From Oreocharis arfaki (lineage: Eukaryota; Chordata; Aves; Passeriformes; Paramythiidae), in contig VZRR01012414.1 of assembly GCA_013398015.1 (NCBI GenBank), forward strand, positions 1,372,037 to 1,436,036: a stretch of 64,000 nucleotides of DNA, given 5' to 3'. The position numbers and the translations under genes are program-made. Under the pieces are notes generated by a model. It made no database searches. It saw nothing but the letters and a program-made list of their open reading frames with translations, and was not told the DNA's origin. Shown piece by piece: positions 37,946 to 50,795 of the stretch. Each line of letters starts with the position of its first letter. The stretch's first letter is position 1.

Positions 37946-40900
37946 CATAACTGGGGCCTGTGAGTCCCCCAGACTAAATTCCAGCCCTGGTGGTGCTCTG
38001 TGTTGAATTAAGTTCCTACCATAGTAAATCATCAGCAAGGTCATACAAATAACCAGGTCTATACGGCTTCTTACTCATTGCACAGGAGTTGGGAAACACA
38101 TGAAACAGCAGATGCTCCTTCAAGGACTCAGCAAGGGTTATTTACCCAAGGTCATGCAAGTCTACAGGAGATCTGGAAACAGAACCAAACACATCTTTCC
38201 AGCCAGCTCCCTGATTAATCAGCTATCCATTCACAGTATGGTAGCTGCAGCTTCTACAGAAACAGGCCTGTTGAAGTGATGCCTTCCATCTGCACACCAA
38301 AATTTTTTACACGGTCTGATAGTAATTACAAATTTTAATCTTCACCAAACTGGAAGCTTTACCAAAGAAACCCTGGTGCTATACCCAGCATTTCTTTGTC
38401 TTTGGGTATGTATTTTTGTTCTTGGCGAAAGGTCAGAAGTATAACAGTAATGCATTCATATCCCCTTCAGCAGATATGTTATTTTGATTCAGCAAACTGC
38501 TATGATCTTAGCTGTAAACAAAAGACCCTGACCAAGTCTCAGAGAAACAGAGATAAAAATTATGGGATGTTTTTGAAAGAAAGGAGCAATATAATAATTA
38601 AAATATTTTCTATTTCTGTCTTTCTCTGTATGCAAAAGCATCATGACTCCTGGTCTTTCTCATTAGTCCCTAATTAAAACTCTTGCAGATTCACATTGAT
38701 TTGTGGATTATTTTTTTAAGTACCTTATATTGCATCAAATATCATGGACTTTTTATATAAAAGGGTGAATTGGAATATTATAGCAATCATGCCTTTGAAG
38801 TAACAGATAATAAACTTGTAGATGTAGAAACACAGTAAAGAGGTCAGTCAGAAATCTTGTGTCTATCCAACTTGGATCCAGAGCCGCCCAACAGCCCCAG
38901 TGCATTACAGAATTTTTCCTTTTTTTAAAAAAAACCCTTAGACATAAGCTAGGGCAAGAGGCAGGCTGTAGGGTGTGATGAGCCAGTGTTTTGATCTGAT
39001 ATAACAATCCTATGTTACTGTGACGAAAAGAAATAAATCTACAGATACAAGAATCCTTTTCTGTTATCAACGATGTTCCTCACAATATTGACACACTTGT
39101 TCCTATACAACATGCAGATGTGGTTCTGTCGCAAAATCAGAAGGCCCAAGCCAAAAATTATTTTAACAGTACCCATCATTTTATAGCTGCAGAGAAAGAC
39201 AAGATAGGAGGAGAGCCTTTAAAAATTCTGCATTGAGACCAGGTTAGCCGTGCCTGTCATTTTGCTTCTCCCTGTGTCTTCAAATGCGAAGTGCTGAACA
39301 CACAAATATCAATAAGTGCAAGCTGTCCCCAAAAACCTGACTCTCTTTCAAATATATGAGTTTTATTTGACCTATTTCCTTATGAAAAGGATAGATAAAA
39401 TGCCAGAAATCTTTCTTCAGGCTCTCTGTGAGAGAGAATTCCTTAATCTGCACAGACTTTCCTGCAGTGGAGAAAATCATTGCTGGCAGGGCATGCGAAT
39501 ATATTCCGAAGAGCACCTCCATGACTTGCAGTAACAGCCAGGCTTTAAAGACAACTTGTGTTCTGTGCAGGGGAATTTGAGTTTGCAAAGTCATTCCCAG
39601 AGGAGGAGGCTAAAAGAGGAGATTCACCTGATTAAACGGCTATGTTTGCTACAAGTCACCACAGGATCTGTTTCTCATGAATAGAGAACTTGTCTGCATT
39701 GTCAAAGGAAACAGGTATAATTTATAAAACAAGCATCTGAAAGAGATGAATCGTAGTTTTCTCCATTGTCTGCTGAACAAGTCTATACTGTTCAGCCCAG
39801 GCAGACGCCTTACCTCTGCTTCTGCCCAGGCCACATTTTTTCATCATTGATAGTGCTGGTACAAAAGAGATTCTGGTAAATACTGTAATAGGAGTTTTCA
39901 TGTATAAATGTTTTTTTGGGTTTTTTTCTGAGTGTCAATGGCTTAGGAAACTGATGCCAGCTTGGTTTGGATGGGATCTTGGGATGACCCTGCTTCAGCC
40001 CTGCTACGGTGTGCTCAGCACTGAGGTCAGAGGGAGCTGTTCAGGGCTGTGCGCCCTTGGCGCTGGAAACCCCCAGACCAGAGCTGGCATAACTTCCCTG
40101 GGCACCCCACACCTCTGCCCCTCTTAACACAGGGGAGAAGTACATTTTCTTCTATAGAACTGAAAGGAGACAATGTGTAAAAAAGAGCTGACCTTGTCTT
40201 TGCACATTACCAAACTTCCTAGAGGAGCTGCTAAGGTGCCTGTACAACAGCACTGTTCCACCACACCATGTGCTCTATGTCAGGACTCTCTATACTTCTT
40301 CAGTCCAAAAGAAGGTGACACAGAATATGGTGGTAGTAAATCCCAGCCTCACTATCGATAAGAATTGAAGCTTTTTTCTGGTTTGAAAGTGACCAAATAC
40401 TGCTGTGATTATGAAGTCAAGATAAGGTTAGGGATAAGGGTACAGCAGCCAAAGCCACTATCACTTACTGCTGGTTTAACTACAGAAAAAGCAGAGCATT
40501 AAAGAAATGTTATTTTAGGTACATTCAGTCTTCAAATATGATTTTCAGGCTGGCCTTTGATGACAGGTCTGTTTCATGCCAATTTCCTACTTCGTACCTG
40601 CAACTAAAAAAGAACAACAGATTGCCAGCAAACGTAAAAAAAATCCTCCAATTTTAGGTCTTAGAATTATGATATTCAGACCTGTCCTTTTAACTGGATT
40701 AGTTTAGATGAACACAGTAAAGTCATGAACTCGTGCTGCTTTGCAGTCTTTGGGGTTTCTTTCCTGTCGTATTAAGTCATGGCAGGGAAATAAAAAAAGA
40801 TATCTGAATGAGTGTGTTTCAGCAATATTATGTTTGAATAATTTTCTGAGCATTGTTTCTGAGTCTTTAAAGTAATCGTTTCACAATATTTATTTAAGAT

Positions 40901-43900
40901 CCTACTGGAAATGAGTATTTCATGTACGTGTTTCATGATAATACAGTATTTTGTCCGTATAGTTATCAAAAGCAATATTATACACACAAAATATTTTAAA
41001 AGCCTCTACACTTATTAAACTACAGTCAGGTTATTAAATTCCAAGTATGATATTTAAGTTTAAAATCATTATGTCCAATGGGAAATAATTTAACTTATTT
41101 TTTAAGAAAATCCACATCAGCTGACAAAAAAAATTAATTCTAACAAGAACAAGTATCAGTTTGTTTTGCCCTTTTCTACAAGCGGGTGGTGTAAACACAC
41201 ATAAGCATATTTCCAAAACATCCTCTGATACGAGCAGATCCAGCTCTATGGTGATTAAATTCTGAATCAGACCTTCAGGATATATTTATCAGCTCTGAGA
41301 TAATTTATTTTACATGACCTGGAACCAGTTGTAGTTTTCTCGATTCTAGAGAAAGATATATTAGTTTACCAGAACAATTCCACAACATTGAGGTTAAAGT
41401 GAAAGAGTGGAATTATATTCCTGGCAAAGAAAGACACTAATTTAGAGAAGCCAGTGACAGGGCTCACAAGATACTAGATTGTAGAGTTGTTTATTATAAG
41501 GCACATTTTGTTCAGACCTGACAATTCCATTGGTTCAAAAACCATGAGCCAGGTTTCCAAAACGGCAATATCTTTAAAACTGTAAAGAATAATTTTATCT
41601 AATTTAATTGAGAGCTCATAATTCTATCTGTCCATCAATCTCTAAGATTCGCTATTGCACATTAGTATTAATCACATTTTGACAGAGGTACTTGGGTCTC
41701 ACCAAGTTCCTGCAAGTGCAGGGAAAGCTATCAGTCAGGTGGAGTGCCAATGGTGCACCAGGTGGTGGAAAGGCAGGGGCAGGTCAGCACTCCTCTTTCT
41801 TGCCCCACAGCAGCAGCAGCCAGCAGTCACCATGGCCACAGCTTTGGATCAATTGGTGCTTGCCCAGGCACCATCATGAAGAAAAAGGTTTAGCAGACAG
41901 GGTTCTTGGGGAAGATCAGCACCTTTCGATCTGTCAGGAAAGAGAAGTTCCTATTCTGACCGGCTGAGGAGGGCTTGTAGGAAAATGTGTGGTATCGTGG
42001 TAGGGAACACAGAGTAGTTGCAGAGAGTTGGAATTATGATGGCGGAGAAGCAAGAAATGCTGTGCTAGAGTCCTAGGGAAAGTAGGGTTCCTCAGTTCTG
42101 CTGTTCACAGAGAATGGAGTTTTATTTTTAAATCCTTATTGTGCTGTGTCCTCAGACTATCTTAGAGTCAAGTATTCCAGCCTTTCTCTGAAGGTGGGAA
42201 CTTAAAGTAAGTTTTTTCATTGACAGCTAGAGTTCTCACAGTTCTGGGGATGGAGCTTAAAACATAATAAACTACAATTTTAAAAAGCCCCCCAAAACCA
42301 AAAGAAAAAACCAGACTAAACGAACAAACAGAAAGAAACAAAACACAATACAGTTTGAGATACGTGGTTAAAATCAATAAATAACAGAAAATTAAACTGG
42401 ATGGAATTTGAGTAGATAAAATAAACTGTGCCTAGATTATTGCCAATAGATTTTAACCTGTCTTATTTTTTAGCCACTCCAGCAATAGAGATGCAAAAGT
42501 TTTATGGGCTCCCCTATTCCAGGGCTTCACTATCCCTACACCAACTTTACTGACACCTACTGCACCAGTAGCTGGCATTGTCATTGCTGATGCTCTTCTT
42601 CAGAACAGCAGGAAACCTCTTAACAAAAAGGACTTTATGATCATTGCAGGCCCTACAAACTGAAATATTCTAACAATTTGGTGAAAGAGAAGACCTATGT
42701 TCCTTAACCATAATATAAAGCTCAATGATCTTTTCCATTTACCTTAAATTTTGATTACATTGAGAAGAAAGGACCTCAGAAAACAATCCTATCAATGAAA
42801 CATTTTAATAGAAACACAAATCCATCAAAATTAAGGCAGAAGAGAAAGTCTTGCTTCAAGTTCTTGCCATCACATCTACAGCTACACAAGTAATATAAAT
42901 ATAATATACAAAAATTCTTATCAGCTGCCCGTAAGCAAAATACTTCCTGCTTTGCTTCACTTTAATCTTGGAAGAATTCTCATTCAAAAAGCATTTTAAG
43001 TCAACCATATTACTTTCTTTGTAACTTGTACAGATGCTTGTTGACCTCCTTCCATAGAAAAAAAATTAAAGGCTCCTTTAGAGACAACTTCAAGATGCCT
43101 CTTACCTACAGCTTCCCAGCCTACTTCTTTTTGTTCCCTACTATTAAGAAATTTTAGGGGTCTCGTGCTATGCTACTTCTTTTTAGACTGACAAGAAACC
43201 TGAGCCAGGATTTGGCCATGGGCATACAGATATGTATGACAGATTGAGACATAGGAGTAAATTTAATTCATAGCAATAACTCCTTGTTAAAATATTAGAA
43301 GGAAAGCAGAATCTGCACGTGTTTTCTGAAGACACAGAACAATTTTGTTCTGAATGTCTTCCTTAAACAACCAAGATTGCTGCAAGTAGAACTGAAACAT
43401 GACTACTATAAAATCACTGCATTGTGAATATTTGTCCTTCTGCAGCATTCTGAAAGGAAAAACATCATTTAAATGTAATTACTTTAGCCCAGGGAAGAGA
43501 GGCACTTACAAAGAAAAATCCTCATAGCTCTAAACAGGTCATTTGGCAGCAGTCACATACCAAATAAAATGATCTCTCTCTCACAGAAATTGTGAAACTG
43601 AGTTTTCAGCATCAGTTTGTTTTGTTTCATATTTTGAACAGAGCACTTGTGTGAATGTATGCCTGATTATTTAATAATGCAGACATCCTTAGAGTTTTAA
43701 AAAGCAGCTAGAATAATATGACTATGGCTTTGAATCTGAATTTGCAAAGACCAGTGATCTTTTTTATTATCCATAAAAATGGCAAATGTGCCATCCTCCC
43801 TTCCCCTCTCCCTGAGGAACCAGCAGCCACAGACAAGCTTCGAGTACAGGAACCTGGTTTGTACCAGGTTCTGCGGCACAGCTGTCGCTGGGAGATCAGG

Positions 43901-45589
43901 AGTCACTGACACTGACTTGATCTGACTGCACCACAGCCTTCAATAAGGCAAACCTCTGCAGAGCACCACTAATTTCCACTGACTCACATCTTTCTCGAGG
44001 GTCAGTGGGTACCCAGTGAGTACCACACAGGTACTTGGTGGTCAATAGGTGTGGCTCTGGGAGCCCACATGATGTACCAGGCTGACAGGCATTGTCACTT
44101 CTAGAGAAACCTCTTTCTGCAGACTCAGAGGCTGCTAATGTAGACTTCATCACCACTCCATGCCTGATCCCTGGATGCCAGCTGTTCGAGCAAGTTGCCA
44201 GGAATTGGATGGAGATGGATGCCTCCAAGCTGTCAACACACCTTAACCCATGCTCACTAGCTGCCTCTGTTGGAGCCAGTCCCCTCTGTTTCCTACTTTC
44301 ACTCAGACTCTTTTCACTCCCCAATACCAGGCAGACTTTGCTATAACACAAAGCAGAACATTATTTATCTGTCAGAGGTAGTGAATTCAGAATTATACCC
44401 ACAAGACTGCAAGCAGAGAGAATATAAACTTTTACTCTTAACAGCAGCATTGGCTTCGTGACTTTTCCTGCATGTTTCATGCAAGCCCTTGTGGCATGTA
44501 TTGATCTGAGAAGCTGATGTTCCTCTTTCATGAAATAGTGGCATAGTAAAGTAATCCCTTCGTGTTCTGGAGCATGTGTCTCTTTTCTTCACATACACCA
44601 AGCTTGGCTTCTATCTTCAATTCAGGGTCTTTCCAGTGGCTTGCATTTTTTACTATAATTGTGGTTTAGATTTTCCCCACTCATCTGTTCCCATCTGCAC
44701 TAGCCGGGTGCAGACACAGCACAGACCCAAGCATTGTGAAAGCACAGCCCTCTTAGCCCTGTCATTTCTGGTGTGGAAAAGGTGGGGAAAGATGGAGGAA
44801 GGTGGACTTCCCGCTGATTGCCACTCTAAAGTTTTGCTACTGTGTATTTCTAGGTGTTTTCAGGTTTATAAAATTTAAGCATAAACCTTCATTTTTTAAT
44901 GAAATCTTCCTTAAAACAACCAAATTATTAAAAATAATTAAACCAAGTAATCATTTAAATATGCCATACCTATTTTATTAAAACTTTGGCTTCTGGTGTT
45001 CTTCCAGCTTTTTGCCTGAGACTGAACATGGCTTATATGGATACAAATTTCAGGAAAGATGGAAGACTCTGTCTGTATGAGTACTGGCTTGTGCTCCCTC
45101 CTCAGTACCTGTTTGCAGCTTCCCAGTGTTTGGATCAGTCAGAAGGAGCTCCCATCAGAAGTGCAGCAGATGAGTCTGGGGGTTAAAACACTCAGAGTTT
45201 GAAGTCAGGATAAGAAATGACAAAAAATAGACTGAAAGTCAGAGTCATTTTGCTCTTCAGAGACCTTGAGGATTATCCAACCCTGACAGCTCTGACTGCT
45301 TGGATTAGCTAACTTTCAGAGTACTAAAGCCTTCATGATTGTTTCTCTCTTGGACACTGAAATTACCCACAGACTCTCCTCAGGGACCTTCCAAAGGGAC
45401 AAGCATATCAAGCCACTAAGCCACTCTTTTTCTGGAAACAGACACTAAATAAAGAGGCCAGAGAACAAAGAGGAACTGTAGATTTCTTAGAAACTATACA
45501 CTGTTGGCTCATTAAAATGTTTCAATTCTGGTTTTTTTAAAAGACTATGCAATTACTAAGAATACATAATTTTAACTACAACCATAAAA
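37946..45589. other. Unique non-coding DNA, 7.6 kb
   Basis: No gene or interspersed repeat is recognised. There are richer-GC patches at 39950-40130, 41690-42000 and 43780-44350. The last contains an open frame of 151 codons on minus (43896-44351) with no recognisable motif, signal peptide or repeat, so it is not called. A 20-base hairpin with 8-bp arms lies at 43851-43870. Confidence 0.45.
43851..43870. repeat. Short perfect hairpin
   Basis: AACCTGGT, loop TTGT, ACCAGGTT. It is short enough to be chance. Confidence 0.75.
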
Positions 45590-46310
45590 TAACAGAATTG
45601 TATAAAGAACAGTTGGGAGCAACCCTGAGAATATCAGTTAGCCCAACTCTGGCAGGATCAATAATCCCTGTGTCATTCATGAAATACATATGGCTAAATT
45701 GTTTTTAACGTCTCCAACAATTAAGATTTTACAACCACTGCAGATGCCTGCTCATACAGTGCAAAGCTATGACTAGCAGTGTCACTTTCTCTCATAAAAA
45801 GGAAGTGTTTCTTAATGTCCAAATTGACCATTTCTTAATGAAAACAAAGCCTATCATTGTTTCTTTATCTCCCAAAAGCTTGGAAAACAGTCTATCCTCC
45901 CATTTTTTGTAGCAGACTTCCATATGCCTAAATTCTATGACATTGTCCCAAATATTTTCTATTCTGTCTCATCAAGATCCAGTTTTTCCAACATTTCCCA
46001 AAGGCCACCTTTTCCAGAGATTCTCCTGGACCCTCTCATGCCTTTCTCAAAGCGTAATGATCACAGCACTGCAGCTCATCAAGACAGAGAGGAACAGAAA
46101 TCCTGTGGGCTGCATTGCTGATAATACATCCCAGACACAATGTTCACAGCTGCACAACCCTAGTAATTTATGTTCAGCTTGTGGTCCACCATGTACCACA
46201 TTCTGCCTCAAAGACCTCATATTTCATCCCGTTTCTGTTTTGACCATTTTTCATACCTGCCATTAAGCTTCATCTTTGTTTTTCAGACCAAATTTTGAAG
46301 ATCTGTCTAC
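45590..46310 (-). mobile_element. Ancient CR1-type LINE relic, antisense
   Basis: The plus strand follows the antisense of an old amniote CR1 family in the right order. The 3' UTR segment (ACAGAATTGTATAAAG, then AGCCCAACTCTGGCAGGAT) is at 45592-45660. The ORF2 C-terminal segment (AAGGAAGTGTTTCTTAATGTCCAA) is near 45800, the AATACATCCCAGACACAATGTT segment near 46123 and the CAGCTTGTGGTCCACCATG segment near 46176. The TTCAT-rich GCCATTAAGCTTCATC/TTCAGACCAAATTTTGAAGATC block is at 46258-46305. The element is much diverged, with no open frame left. In bird genomes such copies predate the modern CR1 expansions. Confidence 0.72.
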
Positions 46311-48029
46311 ATACCCGCAGTGTTTCTTCCCTAATCGTGTTTATTCCCTCTTTAGCTGTTAACCAGAGACTTTTGGGATATACTTTGTACTTTCAGTTAC
46401 TAAGCATGTTATCTCGTATATGCAAGACAATACTTTTTAGTTTCTCCCTTATTTGTCCTCCCTGAGCATACTATACCAATTTTTGTTCATATTATAGTCA
46501 TGAGCTGTTCCATGTCTATTATGCTGGTTATTTCACAGCAGTGATGAGATTAAGTTTTTTGCATTAATATATAGATGCCTATGTAGTATCTATGGTATTT
46601 AGTCTAGAAAGCTTTGGTGGGTTGACCAACTATTCCCATTTTTATTCTTTCTAAAAAAACCCTTTAGGGACTTAGTGGCTACTAAGAATAATTTTTCTGT
46701 ATCTAGAACCTCGTTGTTTGTATTTAGCTTGGATCTTATCACCTATCACTGCTGATGCAGTCTGATACCCCTCCTTCCTAAATCAGAAAGAGAACAATTT
46801 AGGATAATCTAAGTTGGTGAGATAATTCCCCACTTTTCTGAGGTGAATTCAATTTGTCAGTGGATCACTGAAATTCATTTCCTGCTGAAAGGACCAAAGC
46901 TCATGCTCTTGATGAACATTAAGATAGTCAAAATTTGAGTTTCAGTTACAAAGAAAGTAATTACACATGCAAATATGTCAATTACTTATGGAAATTACAG
47001 GTTATATGAGTACCTGTTCATTTGCATGCACCATTACCCAAACTGAATAAGAAACCATGACAAATTTAATGTGCCAATTGAGTGCGCAGTCAGGCATTCA
47101 GCTAACTCATGCCTAATTGGGCACACTACATTTTGAAAACTATTTTCCTAGTTTTCTGTTTGCCTTTAACATTTTGGGTGAAGGCTCTATATTAATTCTT
47201 TCACAGGTATGAAATTAAACAAGGGGTAATCACAGCTTTCCACAAAGAACACACAGCAGCACTGCCTGTAAGCTTTTTCCTATTTTTTTCCAGTTCAGTC
47301 TTGTCTGAAAACTATACAAGGTTCAGGCCATGATTTTGGTGTTGTCATTAATCAGTTTACCGACTCCATTCCACAGAATCTATCAAATTCTTGAAAACAA
47401 TTCAACAGCACCAACATGAAGAGATTATAACTGACTTTTGTCTCAATTTTGTCACTTACAGATTGAACTACATATGCCTAATGATTGTTCAGCATGAAGT
47501 TACGTTTTTAAATAGGAGGACATTTAATTCACTGGGGACCAGAATTTTGGTGACAGGCAAATATAGATATTTGTGGATGCCTGATTTGTGTGCATAAGTG
47601 CCAGCTGGGTAATCAAAAATCAGGTATCTGCACATATACCTGCTTATATTGTGAGTGGCTCTGCACATAGGAAAACAACTGATATAGGTGTATAGATCCA
47701 CTTCTAAATCAGACATGGGCTAATAATTGGGGCGCAGTACAAGCACTCACATTCATGTTAGTCACAGTTAAACTGCTTTAAAGTTGCTGAAGAAGAGCCT
47801 CATAATAAAGCATGAAAAGATTTCAGGAGAACACAATAAATGTAAAATAAGTCTCATGAAGGTAAGTAATTGTAATTCCATATGTATGGCAGCAGCTTGC
47901 AATAAGATTTTATGACTCAGAAATGAGATTGTGGAGATCCTGTGAATGATTCTTTTAAAATGTAAGCCCAGTACCCAATAACATTTACAAAAACAATTAG
48001 TACATGTGGAACTATAAAGAAAGGAAAAG
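46311..48029. other. Non-coding DNA, no clear feature
   Basis: Nothing is recognised with confidence. The first few hundred bases may be more of the CR1 relic that ends near 46310, and the last hundred may belong to the LINE that begins near 48030, but similarity is too weak to claim. Confidence 0.4.
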
Positions 48030-48712
48030 GGGAGAAAACTGTCATTGAAAAAAAAAAACCTTGTGCATTTATGTCTCAGATGCTGTGTGTAGTTCTGGAC
48101 ACCACATAAAAATCACATAGCAGATATCAGAAAATGATAAGGTAGAATCAGAAGACACACTGAGAAATGTGACAAGAATTCTCAAGAATTATCAGAAGTA
48201 CATGATGATCTCTGAGGACCAATTGCATAGACCAGGACCCCTCTTCAAATTTATAAAGACATAATCAACATTTATAAATTTTTTTTTTTAATTATTTTTA
48301 AAAATTGTGGAAAATGTGAATAGGAAGTATGGTATATTATTTTTCATAAAATGTAAGATAAAGGACACACAATGAAATTATAGGCAGGAGGTCTAACATT
48401 AACAAAACGAAGCGAGTTGTATGAGGTATACAATTAAACTGTGAAACCTTTTGCCACAGGATGATTTGGACAAATAATAATAGGTCCAGAGATTTTTTAG
48501 GTATTCTCAAGTATGTTGTTGGAGATGTCACTCTACTTCACTAAGCTTCAATCCCAAGTGCCAGAAGTATGAAGAGCATCAGGAGGAGTGGCATTCTGTC
48601 CTTCCTGTTTCTTGTAGTCTTTTGCTAAGCATGGGATGTTGCTTACCATCAGAAACAGGTACTGTTGGACTGTTGACCTTGGTCCGTGTGGTTGTATTCA
48701 TAATACAGCTCT
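48030..48712 (+). mobile_element. Ancient L3/CR1-type LINE with complete 3' end
   Basis: The thumb region of ORF2 is recognisable from GCTGTGTGTAGTTCTGGACACC at about 48082. It continues through GGAAAATGTGAATAGGAAGTA (48309 on), ACACAATGAAATTATAGGCAGGAGG (48367 on), CAATTAAACTGTGAAACC (48432 on) and a GCCACAGGATGATTTGG segment. The 3' UTR (AGTGCCAGAAGTATGAAGAGCATCAGG, about 48558) follows to a 3' terminus resembling TACTGTTGGACTGTTGACCTTGGTC near 48659. That terminus is the reverse complement of the CATACTGGG...AGAC end I know from amniote and amphibian CR1/L3 copies. Numerous indels destroy the frame. A similar end, reversed, lies at 56300. Confidence 0.8.
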
Positions 48713-48824
48713 TGATCTTTTCCTTGGGAACTTCTATCTATTTGCATTTTACCTGTCTTGTGTTGTTTATTTTTTCATGTAAATACAGAGTTCTAAGGCT
48801 CATTGGACTGTAACCTAGTTTTTT

Positions 48825-48890
48825 CTGACCATTTCTCCAATTCATCAAGATCATCATATTTAAATCAATTTCCTCTCATCTTCTCTAGTA
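48825..48890 (-). mobile_element. Short antisense CR1/L3 fragment
   Basis: TCTGACCATTTCTCCAATTC followed by ATCAAGATCATCAT matches the antisense of a conserved ORF2 segment of the old amniote CR1 family, which also borders the relic at 45590-46310. Only about 50 bases are convincing. Confidence 0.5.
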
Positions 48891-50149
48891 ACGATTACCT
48901 GAAGGAATGGCTGATGACAGTAACACAAAACCTTTCAACACCTGCACAATTAAATTACCTTAAAGATCATAAAACTGACTGATGCCATATACAAGGGAAT
49001 TATAGAATTTTAAAATTGTGATACAGATGTCAGGATAAATCTGGAAAGATGGAATGTTATGGTTCCCAAAAGTCTATATGATTTTCCTTGTATATGGTTA
49101 TTTTGCATAATATCGCTATTAGTATGGAATATCCTAAGAGTTGTTTCTGGCTTATTAAAGTTTATAAGATTGGTGCAGCTACTGTTCTCAGTGTGTAGGC
49201 ACACGTTAAAATGAGACAAGTTTAAAAAAAAAAAAAAAAGTTTAACGTGATATTATCTTGAAATATTTCATATTACACTTCCAAGGCAGATTTTCCTTCT
49301 GTTACCAAATGGTGATATTTAGAGGCACAAAAAGTGCACTGAAAGCCTGTCCTTAGGCTGAAGACCCCAGAGTTCATTATTTTCACTTCTGGCAATAGGG
49401 CTGGGAAGGCAGAGAGCTGCTAAGTGCAATATAATATTGCTCCCTCTGAAGACTTTAAGTCTATAATGCTTGCAAAGTCCCATGCTGAACAACAGCTTGA
49501 CCAGTGGACACCTATATTTGCCAGCCTTAGATTGGGGTCTGCACATGCACAGTGACAGACAAGAACCTGTGCAGACATCCTTTCAGGTATCCAAAGATGG
49601 ATTGCACAAAGGAAGTCTGGGGAGACATCTAAACCAATCATTCAGAAACAGAGATGGAGGGAAGGAGAGGAGGGAAAAATTTAGGCGCTTTATCCTGTTT
49701 TGCATCTCTTTCTTGTCCTGCTCTGCCATCTTTCTTTCAGAAGGTAAGGAAGAGCCAATGATTTTTTTTTTTTAAGTATGTCTGGAACAGAGGGCTTGCA
49801 CAGCCACTCAAGCTCCCACTCCCTTTTTTCAATAGCATAGTGTACTAAGACCTCTCTCCAACCTATGATAAAACATTTTAGAAGCAATGTATTCAGGAAG
49901 GAAGCTGCCAGAAAGAGAGGTATCTTCATTCCCTTCCCCTGGAAATGCTACACCTTATACTAACTCACTTCTCATGAACTTACCTGAAAGTAGACTGCAC
50001 CTGGGTTAGAGGTCACCCTCATTGTTCTAAATTCCTACTGTGAAATTAGCCCTAAAGAAATATATAAGTACTTTCCTCTTTAAAAGATATCTTGACTCAG
50101 ATTCTCCAACTCAGTCTCCAAGACGGCTGTAGCTATGGTTTTCTCTCCT
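48891..50149. other. Non-coding DNA with a poly(A) tract
   Basis: No gene is recognised. A 16-A run lies at 49224-49239, flanked by GTTT/GTTTAAC. An open frame of about 100 codons at 49470-49775 has no recognisable domain. Confidence 0.5.
49224..49239. repeat. Poly(A) tract
   Basis: Sixteen consecutive A between two GTTT/GTTTAA words. No retroposed body is recognised. Confidence 0.8.
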
Positions 50150-50795
50150 GAGATTTCTAAGTTGTTTGACAAAAGTAATTGGTAAAGTCTGCCTTTCATG
50201 AGGTGTTTGATTTAGTGCCACATGTGAGTCTTATTACAAAATCAGTCTCTTATATACCAGTAGAGAACACATTAAATGGATTAAGAATGCACTAATTGGC
50301 AGATGCCCAAATGCAGCTGTCAATGGAGAGTTATATTGAAGTGAGGAATATTCTAACAGGATGATCCCTGTACAGGGATTAATTCAATAATGTTTTATTA
50401 ATGCTCTCTAATAATACACAATATCACTGTTGGTAAAATGCGTGGATGACACACAGACTGTCAGAATAGCAGATAATAATGAGGAAGACATCTAACTTGT
50501 CAGTCCAGGCCCTCTCAAACAAATGATCTTTTTAAATGCCAAGTATCTCTAGGCAAAAGCATCTGGACCATGCCTGTGGAATTAAATATTGCATATGAAA
50601 CAGGGACTTGGTGAGAACCACACAGAATTAGCAACTGAGCGTGAGCTTCTAGTGGGATGATGAGGCGAAAGGGGGCTAATGAAGTCACTGTCAGTATGCA
50701 AATGGTGGAGCAGAGGTTGGGGACAAGAGTGTACTTTGTTATGTGACACTGGTGAGGCCAGCACGACATGGAGAAATTTCCAACAATTGCTACTG
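50150..50795 (+). mobile_element. Ancient CR1/L3-type LINE relic, RT palm region
   Basis: The order of segments is that of an old CR1 ORF2: GTGTTTGATTTAGTGCCACATG (motif A side, about 50203), ACACATTAAATGGATTAAGAA, GCAGCTGTCAATGGAGAG (50312 on), ATAATGTTTTATTAATG, then TCACTGTTGGTAAAATGCGTGGATGACACA. The last reads V-K-C-V-D-D-T at 50433-50453, the site of the RT motif C (usually F-A-D-D). Further matches run through GTGAGCTTCTAGTGGGATGATGAG, AAAGGGGGCTAATG, GTGACACTGGTGAGGCC (50744 on) to about 50795. Stops and frameshifts are frequent, so it is a fossil. Confidence 0.72.

Noticed and set aside
43851..43870. Hairpin as a terminator or small RNA
   Set aside because: The stem of 8 bp, with no T-tract and no neighbouring gene, is within chance expectation.
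47040..47130. TAATTGG/GCCTAACTC-type words as a SINE relic
   Set aside because: The words are too short and scattered to support any family.
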